NCBI RefSeq assembly: GCF_025370935.1 | Contig: NC_133491.1 | Location: 15,012,650 to 15,076,649, forward strand | Origin: Choristoneura fumiferana | Lineage: Eukaryota > Arthropoda > Insecta > Lepidoptera > Tortricidae | Direction of reading: 5' to 3' | DNA length: 64,000 nt | Shown: one piece after another, positions 44,228 to 55,629 of the stretch | Layout of the letters: each line of letters starts with the position of its first letter | Numbering within the stretch: the first letter of the stretch is position 1 | Made by a program: the position numbers and the translations under genes | Notes under the pieces: model-generated | What the model saw: only the letters and a program-made list of their open reading frames with translations | What the model was told of the DNA's origin: nothing | The model's database searches: none

Positions 44228-44313
44228 AGCGATAATGTTTATGGGCGGTGGTGATCTCTTACCATCAGGAGACCCACTTGCTCGTTTGTCATCCAGTCCA
44301 ATAAAAAAAATGA
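44228..44313 (+). mobile_element. Fragment of the poly(A)-tailed retroelement
   Basis: 'atgggcggtggtgatctctt' to 'ccagtccaataaaaaaaa'; only the last 85 bp. Confidence 0.6.
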
Positions 44314-44403
44314 TCGATGTTATAAAAATACAAGTTTTTTCAGAATCGAGAGTAGAATCTATTGCAGTATACTTTAAAGCAAGTTGTATTTTTTTTTTTA
44401 AAT

Positions 44404-44965
44404 GCTATACCCGGGTGGTGTCGGGTTAGAATTACACCTCTCCATTTCTTGCGTAGATGTCGTAAGAGGCGACTGAGGATATAGGTTAAGGTATACCGTA
44501 GGCCGTACTACCGTAAGAAGCCGTGGTGGCCTAGTGGTTTGACCTATCGCCTCTCAAGCAGAGGGTCATGGGTTCGAACCTCGGCTCGCACCTCTGAGTA
44601 TTTCGAAATTCATGTGCGGAATTACATTTGAAATTTACCTCGAGCTTTGCGGTGAAGGAAAACATCGTGAGGAAACCTGCACAAACCTGCGAAGCGATTC
44701 AATGGTGCGTGCGAAGTTCCCAATCCGCATTGGGCCCGCGTGGGAACTATGGCCCAAGCCCTCTTGATCTGAGAGGAGGCCTGTGCCCAGCAGTGGGACG
44801 CATATAGGCTGGGATGATGATACCGTAGGCGACAGGCTAGCAACCTGTCACTATCCGTTTTTGTCAAACTTAAAACCTAAAATTGCTAAAAGTGGCTCCG
44901 AAGCAGTAACATTTCGTGTGCTCTGCCTACCCCATTTGGGAATACAGTCGCGATGTTTGTGTGTG
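44404..44965 (+). mobile_element. LINE 3' end interrupted by a SINE
   Basis: 'ttacacctctccatttcttg', 'gatgtcgtaagaggcgactg' then, beyond the SINE, 'caggctagcaacctgtcact' and 'ctaccccatttgggaataca'. The uninterrupted version is inverted at 47195-47460, which confirms the insertion junction. Confidence 0.7.
44504..44819 (+). mobile_element. tRNA-derived SINE nested in a LINE, 11-bp target duplication
   Basis: ATACCGTAGGC at 44493-44503 and again at 44820-44830. Head at ~44518 with box A TGGCCTAGTGG and box B GGTTCGAACCT; complete body; GATGATGA tail. About 15 bp of extra sequence precede the head. Confidence 0.85.
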
Positions 44966-44969
44966 TACA

Positions 44970-45637
44970 AGTGCTATATAGGCCAATTATTTAAATGTCT
45001 TGAAGAGGTTGAATATTTACAAATAATTAGATTTTATTTTTTATTTTTATTAACTTTCAAAACTTTGCTAACAATGTTGCTCTTTTCTAATTATCTATCT
45101 AATTTTCTGACAGTTTAGATGTTCTTCTAAAAACAACAAAGCGCAACTGACAAGTTTCGTGCGAATTTCAAAAGTCGAGTTAGAATTACGGACTCAGTAA
45201 AACGTACACGAATATTTTTGACAAAGCAAAAGTATAAAATTATGCGTCAAACTAACTTAAATAAAATAGGGGTTCCTAGTTGACTATACGTAACCCTAAA
45301 AAGACTATTGAGGTGTCTGAGATACCATATTTATGATTATGAGTGCGTTACCTACTAGAAATTTCTCGCTCGCTCGCTCTGTCTACAGTTAAAACAGCGA
45401 GGGTTTTAGTCATGCTAAATAATTGTACAGAAGTCCTGGCAAGCTGTGAGTTGGCAACATCAAAGTCCGAGAGGCAGGTAACACTCGACGCGTCGATATG
45501 AACTCGACGACTAGACAACTTGATGGAGCGAAGATTTAGAAAACTGCGCTGGATGTGGCTGTCATGTGAATTATTCCGATTTTTTATTTTTTTTATCAAA
45601 AGAACCAGTACTATTTAGGTATTTTATTTTTAATAGC
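44970..45637. other. Unassigned DNA
   Basis: Opposing short frames only; none supported. Confidence 0.35.
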
Positions 45638-46098
45638 CTGTTGCCCGCGACGCCGTCTGCGTAGAATTCGTTTATCGCTATCCCGTGGGAACTATGCAAT
45701 TTTCCGGGATAAAAACTATCCCATGTCCTTTCCTGGGACTCAAACTATCTGTATACCGAATTTCATCTAAATCGTTGAAGCGGTTTCGACGTGATGAGGT
45801 AACAAACAAACAGACTTATAAATTTATAGATTTAGTGGGATTTTACGCTCCCGTGGGTTCGTTCAAGTATTACGTAAGCAGAATTTTAATAGTTTTTGAC
45901 TTCCCCTTCCCGTTGTCAGCAAAATTAATTAATTAATTAATTACTAGCACTTGAGGTATCCCATCTCAGCCCTCTAGGTTGGCAACGCATCTGCAAAACC
46001 CCTGGTGTTGTAGATGTTTATGGGCGGTGATGATCTCTTACCATCTGGAGACCCACTTGCTCGTTTGCCATCCAGTCGAATAAAAAAAATAAAAAATT
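45638..46098 (+). repeat. CATTTATAATATTAG-type repeat plus poly(A) retroelement fragment
   Basis: 45638-45842 ('gttgcccgcgacgccgtctg', 'cctttcctgggactcaaact') and 45948-46098 ('gcacttgaggtatcccatct' to 'cagtcgaataaaaaaa'). Confidence 0.6.
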
Positions 46099-46099
46099 A

Positions 46100-47190
46100 A
46101 AAATAAGCAAAATACAAGCAATTTTAAGAACCATAAAGTATTTTTACGTACATTTTACATTTCATAATTCATTCTTTCCTATCTGTGTATTTATGTAGCA
46201 ATAATTTTTTTACTAATGTTTCTAACGTTTATCACCAGCCAGGCCCTCCCTCCAAAGAAACAAATTTTGTGACTTTCATGAAAGAAAAATAGTTTACTTA
46301 GTCACTTTTAACCGTTCATCTACTCAAATCTACTGCGCTCACGCTATTCCCGATACCACGCTTACCAACACCTCTTCCATTATTTCTTTATCTTGCACCA
46401 CGCTGCAATATCTGCAGCCTGCAGTTTTGGCCGCTCCGTCAAGTGGCTTGGCAGCGGCCCAGGCTGCGCGTCCATTACCGGCTCTTAGTAAGATAAAGAT
46501 TTGTTATTGTTTATTTATAGCGCAATGTAGGTGTAAATGGCGTGAGCGACATTTTATAGTGAGTAGAAGTTGACTAATCAAAAATAACACTATGTCACGG
46601 CTACAACGTCGTCTACATATCTGTTCTTCTTCGGTCGCTTCGCTACACCAGGGATCCACAGACCGCGGCCCGCTGTAGATGTAGTGCAGCACGCCAAAGA
46701 CGTAATAAGAATAGTGAAAACCTAGCGAATTACAACGTTGAATTATTTAGCTACTGTAACAACAAATCAAAAAAACAAAATAAAATACATAATTGTAATT
46801 ATTTGTAAAGTTTTATTTTATTTTGTTTTGAAAAAAATACATTTTCCAAGTTTCTCGCGGCGCATTCTTCTTGGCAATGGTGGTCTTACCGGAAGCGCTG
46901 GTAATTTAAAAAAGTGATAATAAATGTAAAAGAGCCCTGTGTGCTTTGTACTTGCAGAATAAACGTTAGGATTTTTTTATTATTTAAAAAAAAACTTGTA
47001 ATTATATATTTTATGTAATTCTCGTAGTAGGTACCTATGAGAATTCTAAATTAACATTGCTTATTATTATTATTTATTTACTTTATCGTGAAACCAGATT
47101 AATTGACAATGTAGATAGTTACAGGGTTGTTTTACTAAAACTATTGTATGTCCTGACAAGGTGTCATGTTTTAACTTGAAATAAAATTAT
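46100..47190. other. Unassigned DNA with one retroelement end
   Basis: 46850-46990 ('aagtttctcgcggcgcattc', 'agaataaacgttagga') looks like a retroelement 3' end known in style but without a second copy here. 46410-46490 is GC-rich and unassigned. Confidence 0.35.
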
Positions 47191-47194
47191 CACA

Positions 47195-47460
47195 CCTTAA
47201 TGTACACACACACATACACACACACACATCACGCCTGTATTCCCAAATGGGGTAGGTATAGAGCACACAAAACGTTACCGCTTCGGAGCCACTTTTAGCT
47301 ATTTAATGTTTTAAGTTTGCTAAAAACGGTACAATAGTGACAGATCGATAGCCTGTCACCTACGGTATTCCTTAACCTATATATATATCCTTAGTCGTCT
47401 CTTACGACATCCACGAAAGAAATGGAGAGGTGTAATTCTAACACGACACCACACGACACT
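47195..47460 (-). mobile_element. LINE 3' end (intact counterpart of 44404-44965)
   Basis: CA-rich start, 'gtattcccaaatggggtagg', 'gacagatcgatagcctgtca', 'cgtctcttacgacatccacg', 'atggagaggtgtaattctaa'. Confidence 0.65.
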
Positions 47461-47496
47461 TAATGTAATCATTAAATAAGAATGAATACCATCAGT

Positions 47497-47630
47497 GACC
47501 ATCAGTGGTGTAGTGGTATAGCACGCGGTACGGATTACCGAGGACCTGGGTTCGATTCTCAGTGATGGTCTTATTTTTCTGTTTTTTCTGTGCATCTATA
47601 TTTCAGTTTGTATTTTCAATTTAGGTTTTA
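47497..47630 (+). mobile_element. tRNA-like SINE head with tail
   Basis: 47497-47570 folds like a tRNA: acceptor GACCATC with GATGGTC (7 of 7 pairs), T-arm CTGGG-TTCGATT-CTCAG, box B GGTTCGATTCT. The anticodon loop lacks U33 and the D-arm is irregular. The tail 'ttatttttctgttttttctg' recurs at 60176 and, inverted, 404-470. It is therefore a SINE, not a tRNA gene. Confidence 0.65.
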
Positions 47631-47754
47631 CGGGATGACCGTAAAAGTAAAAATTTGGAATTGAAATAAAAAATTCAAAAAGATTCCAAAAAACCAATCT
47701 TAACAATGAATACCTTATTAAATAAACATTTTGTTCATAATCTAGTGTGTCCTA

Positions 47755-47940
47755 TACATCGGAAGCTCGCGCTTGCGCTTGCGCGGACCACCGGCGCGGC
47801 GCATTAGCATAAAAATGCAACGACACGCGCAGGTTAACTAACACGCGCTTAATTGCGCGCGCGCAGAACTGAGTGCGGGCGCTAAATAATGGGTTAGGAC
47901 AGCAATTAAACCTGCGAAAGTGGTTTAACCGCACACGTAT
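47755..47940. other. GC-rich, repeat-free block
   Basis: 'cgcgcttgcgcttgcgcgga' to 'cgcgcgcgcagaactgagtg': CpG-rich in AT-rich surroundings. No gene found. Possibly a promoter or regulatory region. Confidence 0.25.
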
Positions 47941-47959
47941 GGGTTTGATGAAATAACAT

Positions 47960-48196
47960 TTTTTTTGAGTTTCAGTTCTAAGTATGGAAAACCCCCAAAA
48001 TTTATTGTTTATTTTTTTATTTTTGTGTGAAAATCTAAATGCGGTTCACAGACTACATCTACTTACCAAGTTTCAACAGTATAGTTCTTATAGTTTCGGA
48101 AAAAAGTGGCTGTGACATACGAACGGACAGACAGACAGACAGACATGACGAATCCATAAGGGTTCCGTTTTTGCCATTTGGCTACGGAACCCTAAT
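47960..48196 (-). repeat. Inverted copy of the 17147-17747 repeat
   Basis: 'agacagacagacagacatga' and 'ggctacggaaccct' at the end; body 'gcggttcacagactacatct' matches in complement. Confidence 0.65.
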
Positions 48197-48817
48197 AAAA
48201 AAATCGAAATATATATAATTATAAACAATGTAGGTAGTAGTCAAAATAATTATTTAAAAAATATACAACAAACAATTTTCGGAGAAATGATGATTATGAT
48301 TACAAAGCGGTATTATTATAAATAATCGAATAAAAAAATTGTATATGAGCCAATATGGACCCTGGAACGACCTATATAATGTAGGTATGATTCACTTAAA
48401 CTTGTGTTTTCATTTCCTCCGAAATTTATGACTTTCTTAGCCAAGATGGGTAGAGTAAATGGCAATTTATCTAAAGCCCATAAAAAAAATCTTTATCTAC
48501 ACTATCGCTAACAAAAAACAAACTATACCTTTTAAAAGTTCAAAAGCAATGTTCCAAGATCGTCTTATCTGTATACGGCGCGCGCGCAGCGCTGTCGCCA
48601 CTTTTGCTTTTAATTAGTCGCAATAAATTGTTTCTTTTTATACATTTAATGTGAAATACTTGTAGATTGTTTTAATTTCATTGTTGTTTCAATGGACGAA
48701 AGTTTTTTTATGAGTTTAATGATGGATGATTGTTTAATGATTCGCAGTTAATTAGTAACATCGTAATAATACTAAGAAACGTGGACCTTGACTGCTGCAC
48801 TACTCCACAAATGCAAG

Positions 48818-49175
48818 GTGGCTCAGCGAGCTATGGAGAGAGCCATGAGGGGTTTCTTTGAAGGGTAAAATCCGAAATCACATTATCCGACAAAGAACGA
48901 AAGTCACCGACGTTGATCAGAGAATTAGTTCGCTGAAGTAGCGTTGGGCTGGCCAAGTCTGTCGCAGTACCGATGTACGGTGGAGCAGACGAGTCCTCGA
49001 ATGGAGGCCACGGACGGGAAAGCGTAGTGTAGGGTGTCCTGAGGCACGTGGGCGGACGACCTTAAGAGGGTCGCTGGCGGCGGATGGATGCGAGGGGCTG
49101 AAGACAGAGTGTTGTGGCGCGCCATGGCAGAGGCCTATGACCAGCAGTGGACTGCTGTAGGCTGATGATGATGAT
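48818..49175 (+). pseudogene. RTE-type LINE C-terminal fragment with 3' tail
   Basis: Broken frames read like residues ~400-536 of the LINE at 25146 (Q-R-A-M-E-R-A-M; K-I-R-N; R-T-K-V-T-D; R-W-A-G-Q). Frame shifts and stops are present. Ends 'ccagcagtggactgctgtag', 'gctgatgatgatgatga'. Confidence 0.75.
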
Positions 49176-49282
49176 GAATAATACTAGTAGGTAGGCTGTA
49201 ATTAAAAACCTCTGCTGAGAAGAATAGAAACTCAACGAGGATGATATGTATACATACAAGTATTTAACTTTAAGTACTAGGT

Positions 49283-49668
49283 ACTAATACATTATAAAAG
49301 CGAAAGTTTGTGAGTAGGTAGATTTGTGTATGTTATTTTACGCAAAAACGGCTGGACGTGTTTAGATGACATTTTATATGAAGATAGCAGGATCTGAGGA
49401 ATAACACTTAGGATACTTTTTATTTCAATAATAATATGTTATATTCCTACGATTGTTGGTGAACCTTAATAAAGAAAAAAAAACTACGAATTCGAATAGT
49501 TTTGCACGAATGTTTTTTATACACTGTAAATGTAAAACGTGTATTAAAATCACAATGTAAATTACGGGAATTCTCGTGGGAATTTACGTAAATCCCGGAA
49601 TTTCAATTCAAATGCTAAATTTTTATTTTTCTCGCGAGTAATAAGAGAAACCGTGGGTAATCTCTAGT
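49283..49668 (-). repeat. Inverted CATTTATAATATTAG-type repeat
   Basis: 'ataaaagcgaaagtttgtga', 'aacggctggacgtgtttaga', 'gggaattctcgtgggaattt'. Confidence 0.55.
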
Positions 49669-49739
49669 AAACAATAAAATTGACATTTCACGTAACATAG
49701 CTTTGGTACCTAATTAGTCACTTCGTTAATAGACGACCC

Positions 49740-49965
49740 GAATAGCACTGTCAATAATTATAACTGTCAAGCCCAGCTGACAGTTGACAGCTCGTTTGTC
49801 TCACACAAACCAGTTCGTTCAAATCACGCCCCACCTCCTTGACGCGTTGCCAAATACTCGAGCAAACGGGCCCGCCAATCACAGCGCGAGTTCCCAACGG
49901 CCTAGATTGCGCCAGCCAATGGGAGCCGGCCAAGCCTGCGCGTAGGCACGATCTCGTTTTAAAAT
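49740..49965. promoter_or_regulatory. GC-rich block with two CCAAT boxes
   Basis: 'gcccgccaatcacagcgcga' and 'gcgccagccaatgggagccg' place two plus-strand CCAAT motifs about 40 bp apart in a repeat-free, GC-rich island. This resembles a vertebrate-style or housekeeping promoter, but no transcript start or gene is visible. Low confidence. Confidence 0.3.
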
Positions 49966-50220
49966 TCGTTGATTATACTAATTATTGTTTTGTTTGGCAA
50001 CGATTCACTGTGATACTTTGATGATGAAAAATATGAACGGTCTTTATGTATATTTAGTTTTTTGACGAATTAAAAATTAAATAGCCAGTGAGATGGAATT
50101 TAGTTTCAACGTTAGTGGTTTTATTATAGTATAAGTTATTAGCAATTTATTTTCATGTTGCTCGTGTTAATTTTTGGGTCCATTTTAAAATATATTTGCT
50201 TGAGGTGACATCACGAGAGC

Positions 50221-50340
50221 AGCAGGGCTACCTACTACGAAACGCGAAACTCGAAGTTCGTATCGTATACTATTTAATACGAGAGGGAGAGGGACGGTAT
50301 GATACGAACTTCGAGTTTCGAGTTTCGTAGTAGCCCTGCT
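50221..50340. mobile_element. Fold-back MITE, 120 bp
   Basis: 'agcagggctac' and 'gaaactcgaagttcgtatcg' mirror 'cgatatgatac'-type sequence, 'gaacttcgagtttcgagttt' and 'gtagtagccctgct'. Second copy at 52204-52335; older relatives at 22045 and 1. Confidence 0.8.
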
Positions 50341-50342
50341 GA

Positions 50343-50447
50343 CAACACTTGCATCCACGAGTTATCGTTCATGTGGCGTTCTAAGGGGGAGGCCTTTGTT
50401 CAACAGTAGACGTGTTCCGACTGATGATGATGGTGATGATGATGGTG
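50343..50447 (+). mobile_element. RTE-type LINE 3' tail
   Basis: 'acttgcatccacgagttatc', 'ggcgttctaagggggaggcc', 'gactgatgatgatggtgatg'. It directly abuts the MITE. Confidence 0.6.
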
Positions 50448-50449
50448 AC

Positions 50450-52200
50450 CGTATTTCCTGATAATAAGATAGTTATTGAATTGATTTCATTGACCTTAGT
50501 GACCGCGGCCGCAAATATTGGCGACCGCAAACAGTTTGTCGCTGTATCTACATATAGATACCTATACCTAATCTAATGGATACCCATTATAGTATAGGTA
50601 CTAAGCTACACTACACTAAGCATTCCAAGCATTTGGCGGATTGGCTTTTTGGATCTTCACCTGCCGGTTTTTGGTAAAAAAGGGCCAAGTGCGTATCTTG
50701 CCACGCGCAGTGCAGGGTTCCGTAGTAAGATGCATAGTAGTAATACTAAATAAAGACAGCAAGAAAATGTTCAAGATTCGCACATTCATATAACATACCG
50801 TGTGGGGCCTTTAACAAGAGCAAATTATTAAAACATAAAAAATTAAATAATACATCGATTCGTCAAAGTAGACTTTTAAAACTAATGAAAAAAAAACTTT
50901 ATTGCCACAACTTAAAATTACATAAAGAAAGAAAGAAAGAAAGAAATAATTAATTTGCTCGAATACGGTTACATACAGATTTTATAAATTATATTAGGCC
51001 ATGCGTACTCAACCTGCAAGCAGGTGTGCAAATAAATAAAAAATAATAAAAAAAATACACATTGTTAAAAAAATATAAAAATGTGGGAGAAAAATAGAAA
51101 GTTGGGACAATGGGTCCCCAGTCTCAGTTTATTTATATTTGTATTACGCTTTAAAGGTTTTCGAAGAAGCAATGTAAAGCTATTTTTTATGTTTTACCGT
51201 GACAGGAGACGTTCATTGGGGTCCACATCGGCTCGCATATTTGAAAGTCCGAATCTAATGTTTGTCAGAACGATCATTTGTCATAACTCTTCTTTCTCTG
51301 AATCCAATGATGGTTTTAGAATTCTTATAAAATAAACCTAACCTAACCTATAGTTTTCTATAGGATGAACATTTAAATTTGTTAAGTAGAACTACCGATA
51401 TTGGTATACAGACTAGGCCAACTACGATCCTATAACTATATATCCTATAACTACCACCACACCAATGCAGTTCATATAACGTAACAATTCGGTCGACCAC
51501 ACTGCCATCTCGCGGTTGCGGTCCGTTGGATCTCAAATCAACATAATAAATAGCCAAACATTACATACCTAAACGTACGTATTCATTGGCCACAAAGGAA
51601 CCATTTCACAGTGAACGTCATAGTGACATCGCATTAATTAACGAGGAAAGTCGTAATGACTTTTCCTTTAAAAAGTTTCCATGGTAGCCCATGAATTAAA
51701 TTCCTTGACTGTACCAAGATAATTAGGTTTTTCGGTTATGGAACTTTGTGTACCCGATCGAAGGAGGGTTAGGTTTTCCTAGCGTATAATGTATAATAAA
51801 ATTGTATTTGGTCCTCCCTGGCCAGGCCTGGCATCTGGCTGATTGGTTTCGACATTATGAGTTTTTTTTATAAAAGATAGGCTTATGAGTTACCAATAGA
51901 TTCTTCAAAACTGTCAGAGTAACATTATATAAACATTTCAATATTAATTGCTGAGCTAGGACCGTTTCGGGACTTCGCAAAAACTTGCTTTTATTTTTAT
52001 TTTATTTTGTCTTAACTTGTACACTTACTTACCTACTTCAAAACTGTTTTTACGATTAGCGGATAAATAGTTATTTTTCTTATTCTTATAAAATGGCGTG
52101 CACGGAATAAAAATATTTTCATTCTTCTTTCTAATTCCAAATGTATATATATACAAGTTATAGTTAGTTTTATTAGTAACACTTTTAAGCTACATATTTT
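50450..52200. other. Mostly unassigned DNA
   Basis: 50888-51060 carries a retroelement tail ('actttattgccacaactt', GAAA repeat). 51180-51350 holds a repeat ending 'aaataaacctaacctaacct'. The 84-codon frame at 51081 spans these and is not called. Confidence 0.35.
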
Positions 52201-52203
52201 ACA

Positions 52204-52335
52204 GCAGGGCTACTACGAAACTCGAAACTCGAAGTTCGTATCGTACCGTCCCTCTCGCTCTCGTATTAAATAGTATAAGTGTCAGAGGGACCGCACGACA
52301 TGAACTTCGAGTTTTGAGTTTCGTAGTAGCCCTGC
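52204..52335. mobile_element. Fold-back MITE, second copy
   Basis: 'gcagggctactacgaaactc' mirrored by 'gagtttcgtagtagccctgc'. Loop contains 'ctctcgctctcgtatt'. Confidence 0.8.
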
Positions 52336-52339
52336 AGGA

Positions 52340-53470
52340 ACGTCAAAAAAAATATTAATGCGAAATAAATAAAAAATTGACTAGTACCTAGTCTAGAACT
52401 CTGTTAAGTGACTTAAATTTGAACAGACCCATTACTGGGTATTTTAGGGCTGGTTGCGATTCTGAATGGGACCTGACTATTGAAGTTTAAGTTTCTTATT
52501 AAAGTTCCAGACAATACTTGTTTTAAGTTTTTTTATGTAGTCAGGTTCTTGATTTTTTCATGCATAGGTAAATAGTAACTACCAACAATGCAAAGAAGAA
52601 TGCGCAACAAAAAACTTGGCAAAAAGTCATTTTATCGCAAGAAAACAAACTAACTACAAAACATGACAAATGAAATGGCTGACGCAAAACTTTCAACCAC
52701 TGTCTGGAATTAAATTAAATTGCGTCATTCCAGCTATCCGTCATACATCGCGTAATAAAATACCCGAAATCGCAAAATTAACTCGTTTACCAACATTGCC
52801 GTGCCCAAATGACCTTTATTAAAATAGTGATAAGGTCCACACTATTGTCACGGGTGTTGCCAGCTACAGTAATGAATTTATGCTGCATCGGAGCTATGTG
52901 GGATGAAACAAACTCTTTGTGTAAACCAGCCCCTACGCGCCAGAGAGGTTGACAAAGTCATTTGGATATAAATTGGCGATTTTACTTAAACTTAAACCTC
53001 TTTCTTGTATAGTAAAATTAAATGGTTCATTTTAACACAAAAAGTTAAACAACCGTATTAATTAGTGTCAAAATTAATAAACTTATCATCCCTCAAATCA
53101 GATTTAACGTTCTAAATAAGTAGTCCTTAAGCTGGGTTCAGACTAGCAAAAAAAATTCGAGCAATGCAATACATGGCGAGGCCGTAAAGTTTGAGTGGTC
53201 AATCGAGCGCCGCAATTTAATGCGATTCGCACGATTTTTCTTCCAGGTCTAAACTAGGCTTTAGAAAATAAGTTATTTTAGGTAGGTATTAAAAAACAGA
53301 TACTCACACAAGTAAATATAAAGAAAAGTAACATTTGACAGCTAAGAAATCCTCGGATGTTTTTTGTGATCATAAAATAGGTACAAGATGATCATTTTAT
53401 AACTGAAAACCTAAAAGTAGCTAGTAGTTCAGAATCGAGAATGGAATCGATTTAGATATATTATAATTGA
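52340..53470. other. Unassigned DNA
   Basis: No gene or convincing repeat recognised. Confidence 0.35.
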
Positions 53471-53473
53471 AAG

Positions 53474-53609
53474 CAGAGGCCATATGCCTAACGTTTCTGA
53501 TGCTCGCGATCGCAATCAAATGACAGATTTCGCATACAAAAGCTGTCATTTGATTGCGATCGCGAGTGTCAGAAACGTTAGGTTAGGCCAATAGGCAATA
53601 CGGCCTCTG
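53474..53609. mobile_element. Fold-back MITE, 136 bp
   Basis: 'cagaggccatatgcctaacg', 'gctcgcgatcgcaatcaaat' is mirrored by 'atttgattgcgatcgcgagt', 'cgttaggttaggc', 'ggcctctg'. Confidence 0.75.
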
Positions 53610-54098
53610 GTTTTGTGTGTTTTTAAATCTTTTTTTTACTCAGCCTTCTCAGAAATGTTACGAATACAGCATTTACTAATAACTATACTATTAATTAAGA
53701 TAATTTGATACTAGCTGTTAGAAATTAAGAAGAAAAAAAACACATGAATATTTTTTGAAATAATTAAGTGAAAATAGAGTGATTTATTTTTTCAATGTAT
53801 TACTTATCTGTATTCGGGTTTATATAGCCCGAAACCACGCGTCTTTTCCTTCATTGAAAGTTCAACCCTCGCTACGTGGGATCCTAATTGCCTGATGCGT
53901 TACATTCCTAGCGCGCCGAGCAGTGTTATTCATTAAGCCTAGCAAGTGAAGGGTTAATTATATTGAAGTAGCGGAGATTTTTGGGGAAAACTAATTAGGA
54001 TTGCTCTCATTATTGATCCCCATACAGCTTTGATACGTGAATTGAAAAAGTATCTGAATAATTATCGTTTTGTTCGGATCAATGGATATGCTAATAAA

Positions 54099-54218
54099 CT
54101 CATCACCAGCCGGAAGACGTCCATTCCTGAACAGAGACCTTCCCCTTAGAACGCCACAATGAACAACTACTCGCCACTTGCATCCACCGGTTGCTGATGA
54201 CTCGCGATGTCGTCAGTC
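54099..54218 (-). mobile_element. RTE-type LINE 3' tail
   Basis: 'catcaccagccggaagacgt', 'gaacgccacaatgaacaact', 'cttgcatccaccggttgctg'. Followed by a repeated ATACA motif at 54220-54237. Confidence 0.65.
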
Positions 54219-54529
54219 TACAATACAATACAATACAAAAACTCTTTATTGTACACCAGACATAGTAAGCGATACAGAAAACAGATACACAGAGAAACAA
54301 TTACAAGGTGAGCAATAGGCAGCCATATCGCTTAAGAGCGATCTCTTCCAGGCAACCAGGGGCAGGGGCAGGGAGTCTAGTGGGATAACTGCCAACGCTT
54401 CGTCTACCGGTTTGTGGTCGCCACTCAAGGAATTTCTCCTCCAAAGATTATCAGCTTTTTAAGCGATATGGCCCGTCCATAGCCACGTCAACTTGCATAT
54501 TCTTCGAGCTACTATTTTGTAGTAATGAA

Positions 54530-54660
54530 TCGTGATCGCTGGGAAAACTAGCAAGTTGAAGAGGCAGTGGTCTTGCCATATCTACAGAAGAACCGACAAC
54601 CGTTGGATTAACCGAGTTCTTGGAGTGGAGACGGCGTTTCGTAACTGTACAGTAGGTACT
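54530..54660 (+). pseudogene. RTE-type LINE coding fragment
   Basis: Reads I-A-G-K-T-S-K-L-K-R-Q-W-S-C-H-I, R-R-T-D, R-V-L, corresponding to I-A-K-L-K-W-Q-W-A-G-H-I-A-R-R-T-D in the LINE at 25146. Short and degenerate. Confidence 0.6.
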
Positions 54661-55424
54661 GCAGCTCTCCGGCCAGATAGAGTGGCGATCTGCAAAAGAC
54701 TGCTGGTAGAAGCTGAGGTCTTATTATCCAACACACTTGGAATCACAATCTTCTTACAAGCTTTTATTACAAGCTTTTTACAAGCTTTTATTTATGTAGT
54801 TTCCCCTGTCCCGACCCGATGTTTGTCTTATTTGTAATTGTAATTGTTTGTGTTGATCCACTTCGCGGTTAGCGAATGAGCTGAAATTTTGCATACTTGT
54901 GTCAATTGCGTGATAATACAATAATCTGGCAATGACATCCTGGTAGTCTGGCCAGGATCGTCTCCGCAGGACGGGTCTCTTCAACGGTTAATGCCATCGC
55001 CTTGAAATTTGGTATGCAATTGGGTGACAATGCAAGTACAGTCAACAAAAAAAGCTTTTATTAATAGTACATTGTGTTTAAGGCGGTAAATAAGGATTAC
55101 GAACGAGAGTCTATTAGAAGCCCGGTCGAATGAGTCGATGTTCTTCTAGTACCGCCCGTGCGACATACAATCATCACATTTGCGATAACATTGTAGGAAA
55201 AACTAATATTTAAAAAAAATTCGATACCGCTGATGATGGCGTGCGTGTGCACCGCGCGCACGCAGCACACCATGCAGTAACAAACTCATTTACCAACCTT
55301 GGCTAGCATGAAAATTAGTCAATGACTCATTTACCGACCACGGGTTTCATGACAAGCACATTAAGGTCGAGGTTTTATTTGGGGAGTTGCAACCATGGTT
55401 GGTTTTGCAGGTGGTAGGACCTTG

Positions 55425-55625
55425 CAGGGTCCGCCCGATTGCTACCACCATCTTACTCGCTAATCTGCCGTGAAGCAGCAGTGCTTGCACTGTTGTGTTT
55501 CGGCGAGAGTAAGACAGCCGGTGAAATTCTGGCACTTGAGTATCCCATTAGGCCTCTGCAACGCATCTGCAATACCCCTGGTGTTGCAGATGTTATGGGC
55601 GGTGGTGATCTCTTACCATCAGGCA
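55425..55625 (+). mobile_element. Poly(A)-tailed retroelement fragment, 3'-truncated
   Basis: 'gggtccgcccgattgctacc' to 'ggtggtgatctcttaccatc', with several small deletions. It breaks into LINE sequence at about 55626. Confidence 0.65.
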
Positions 55626-55629
55626 TTGC

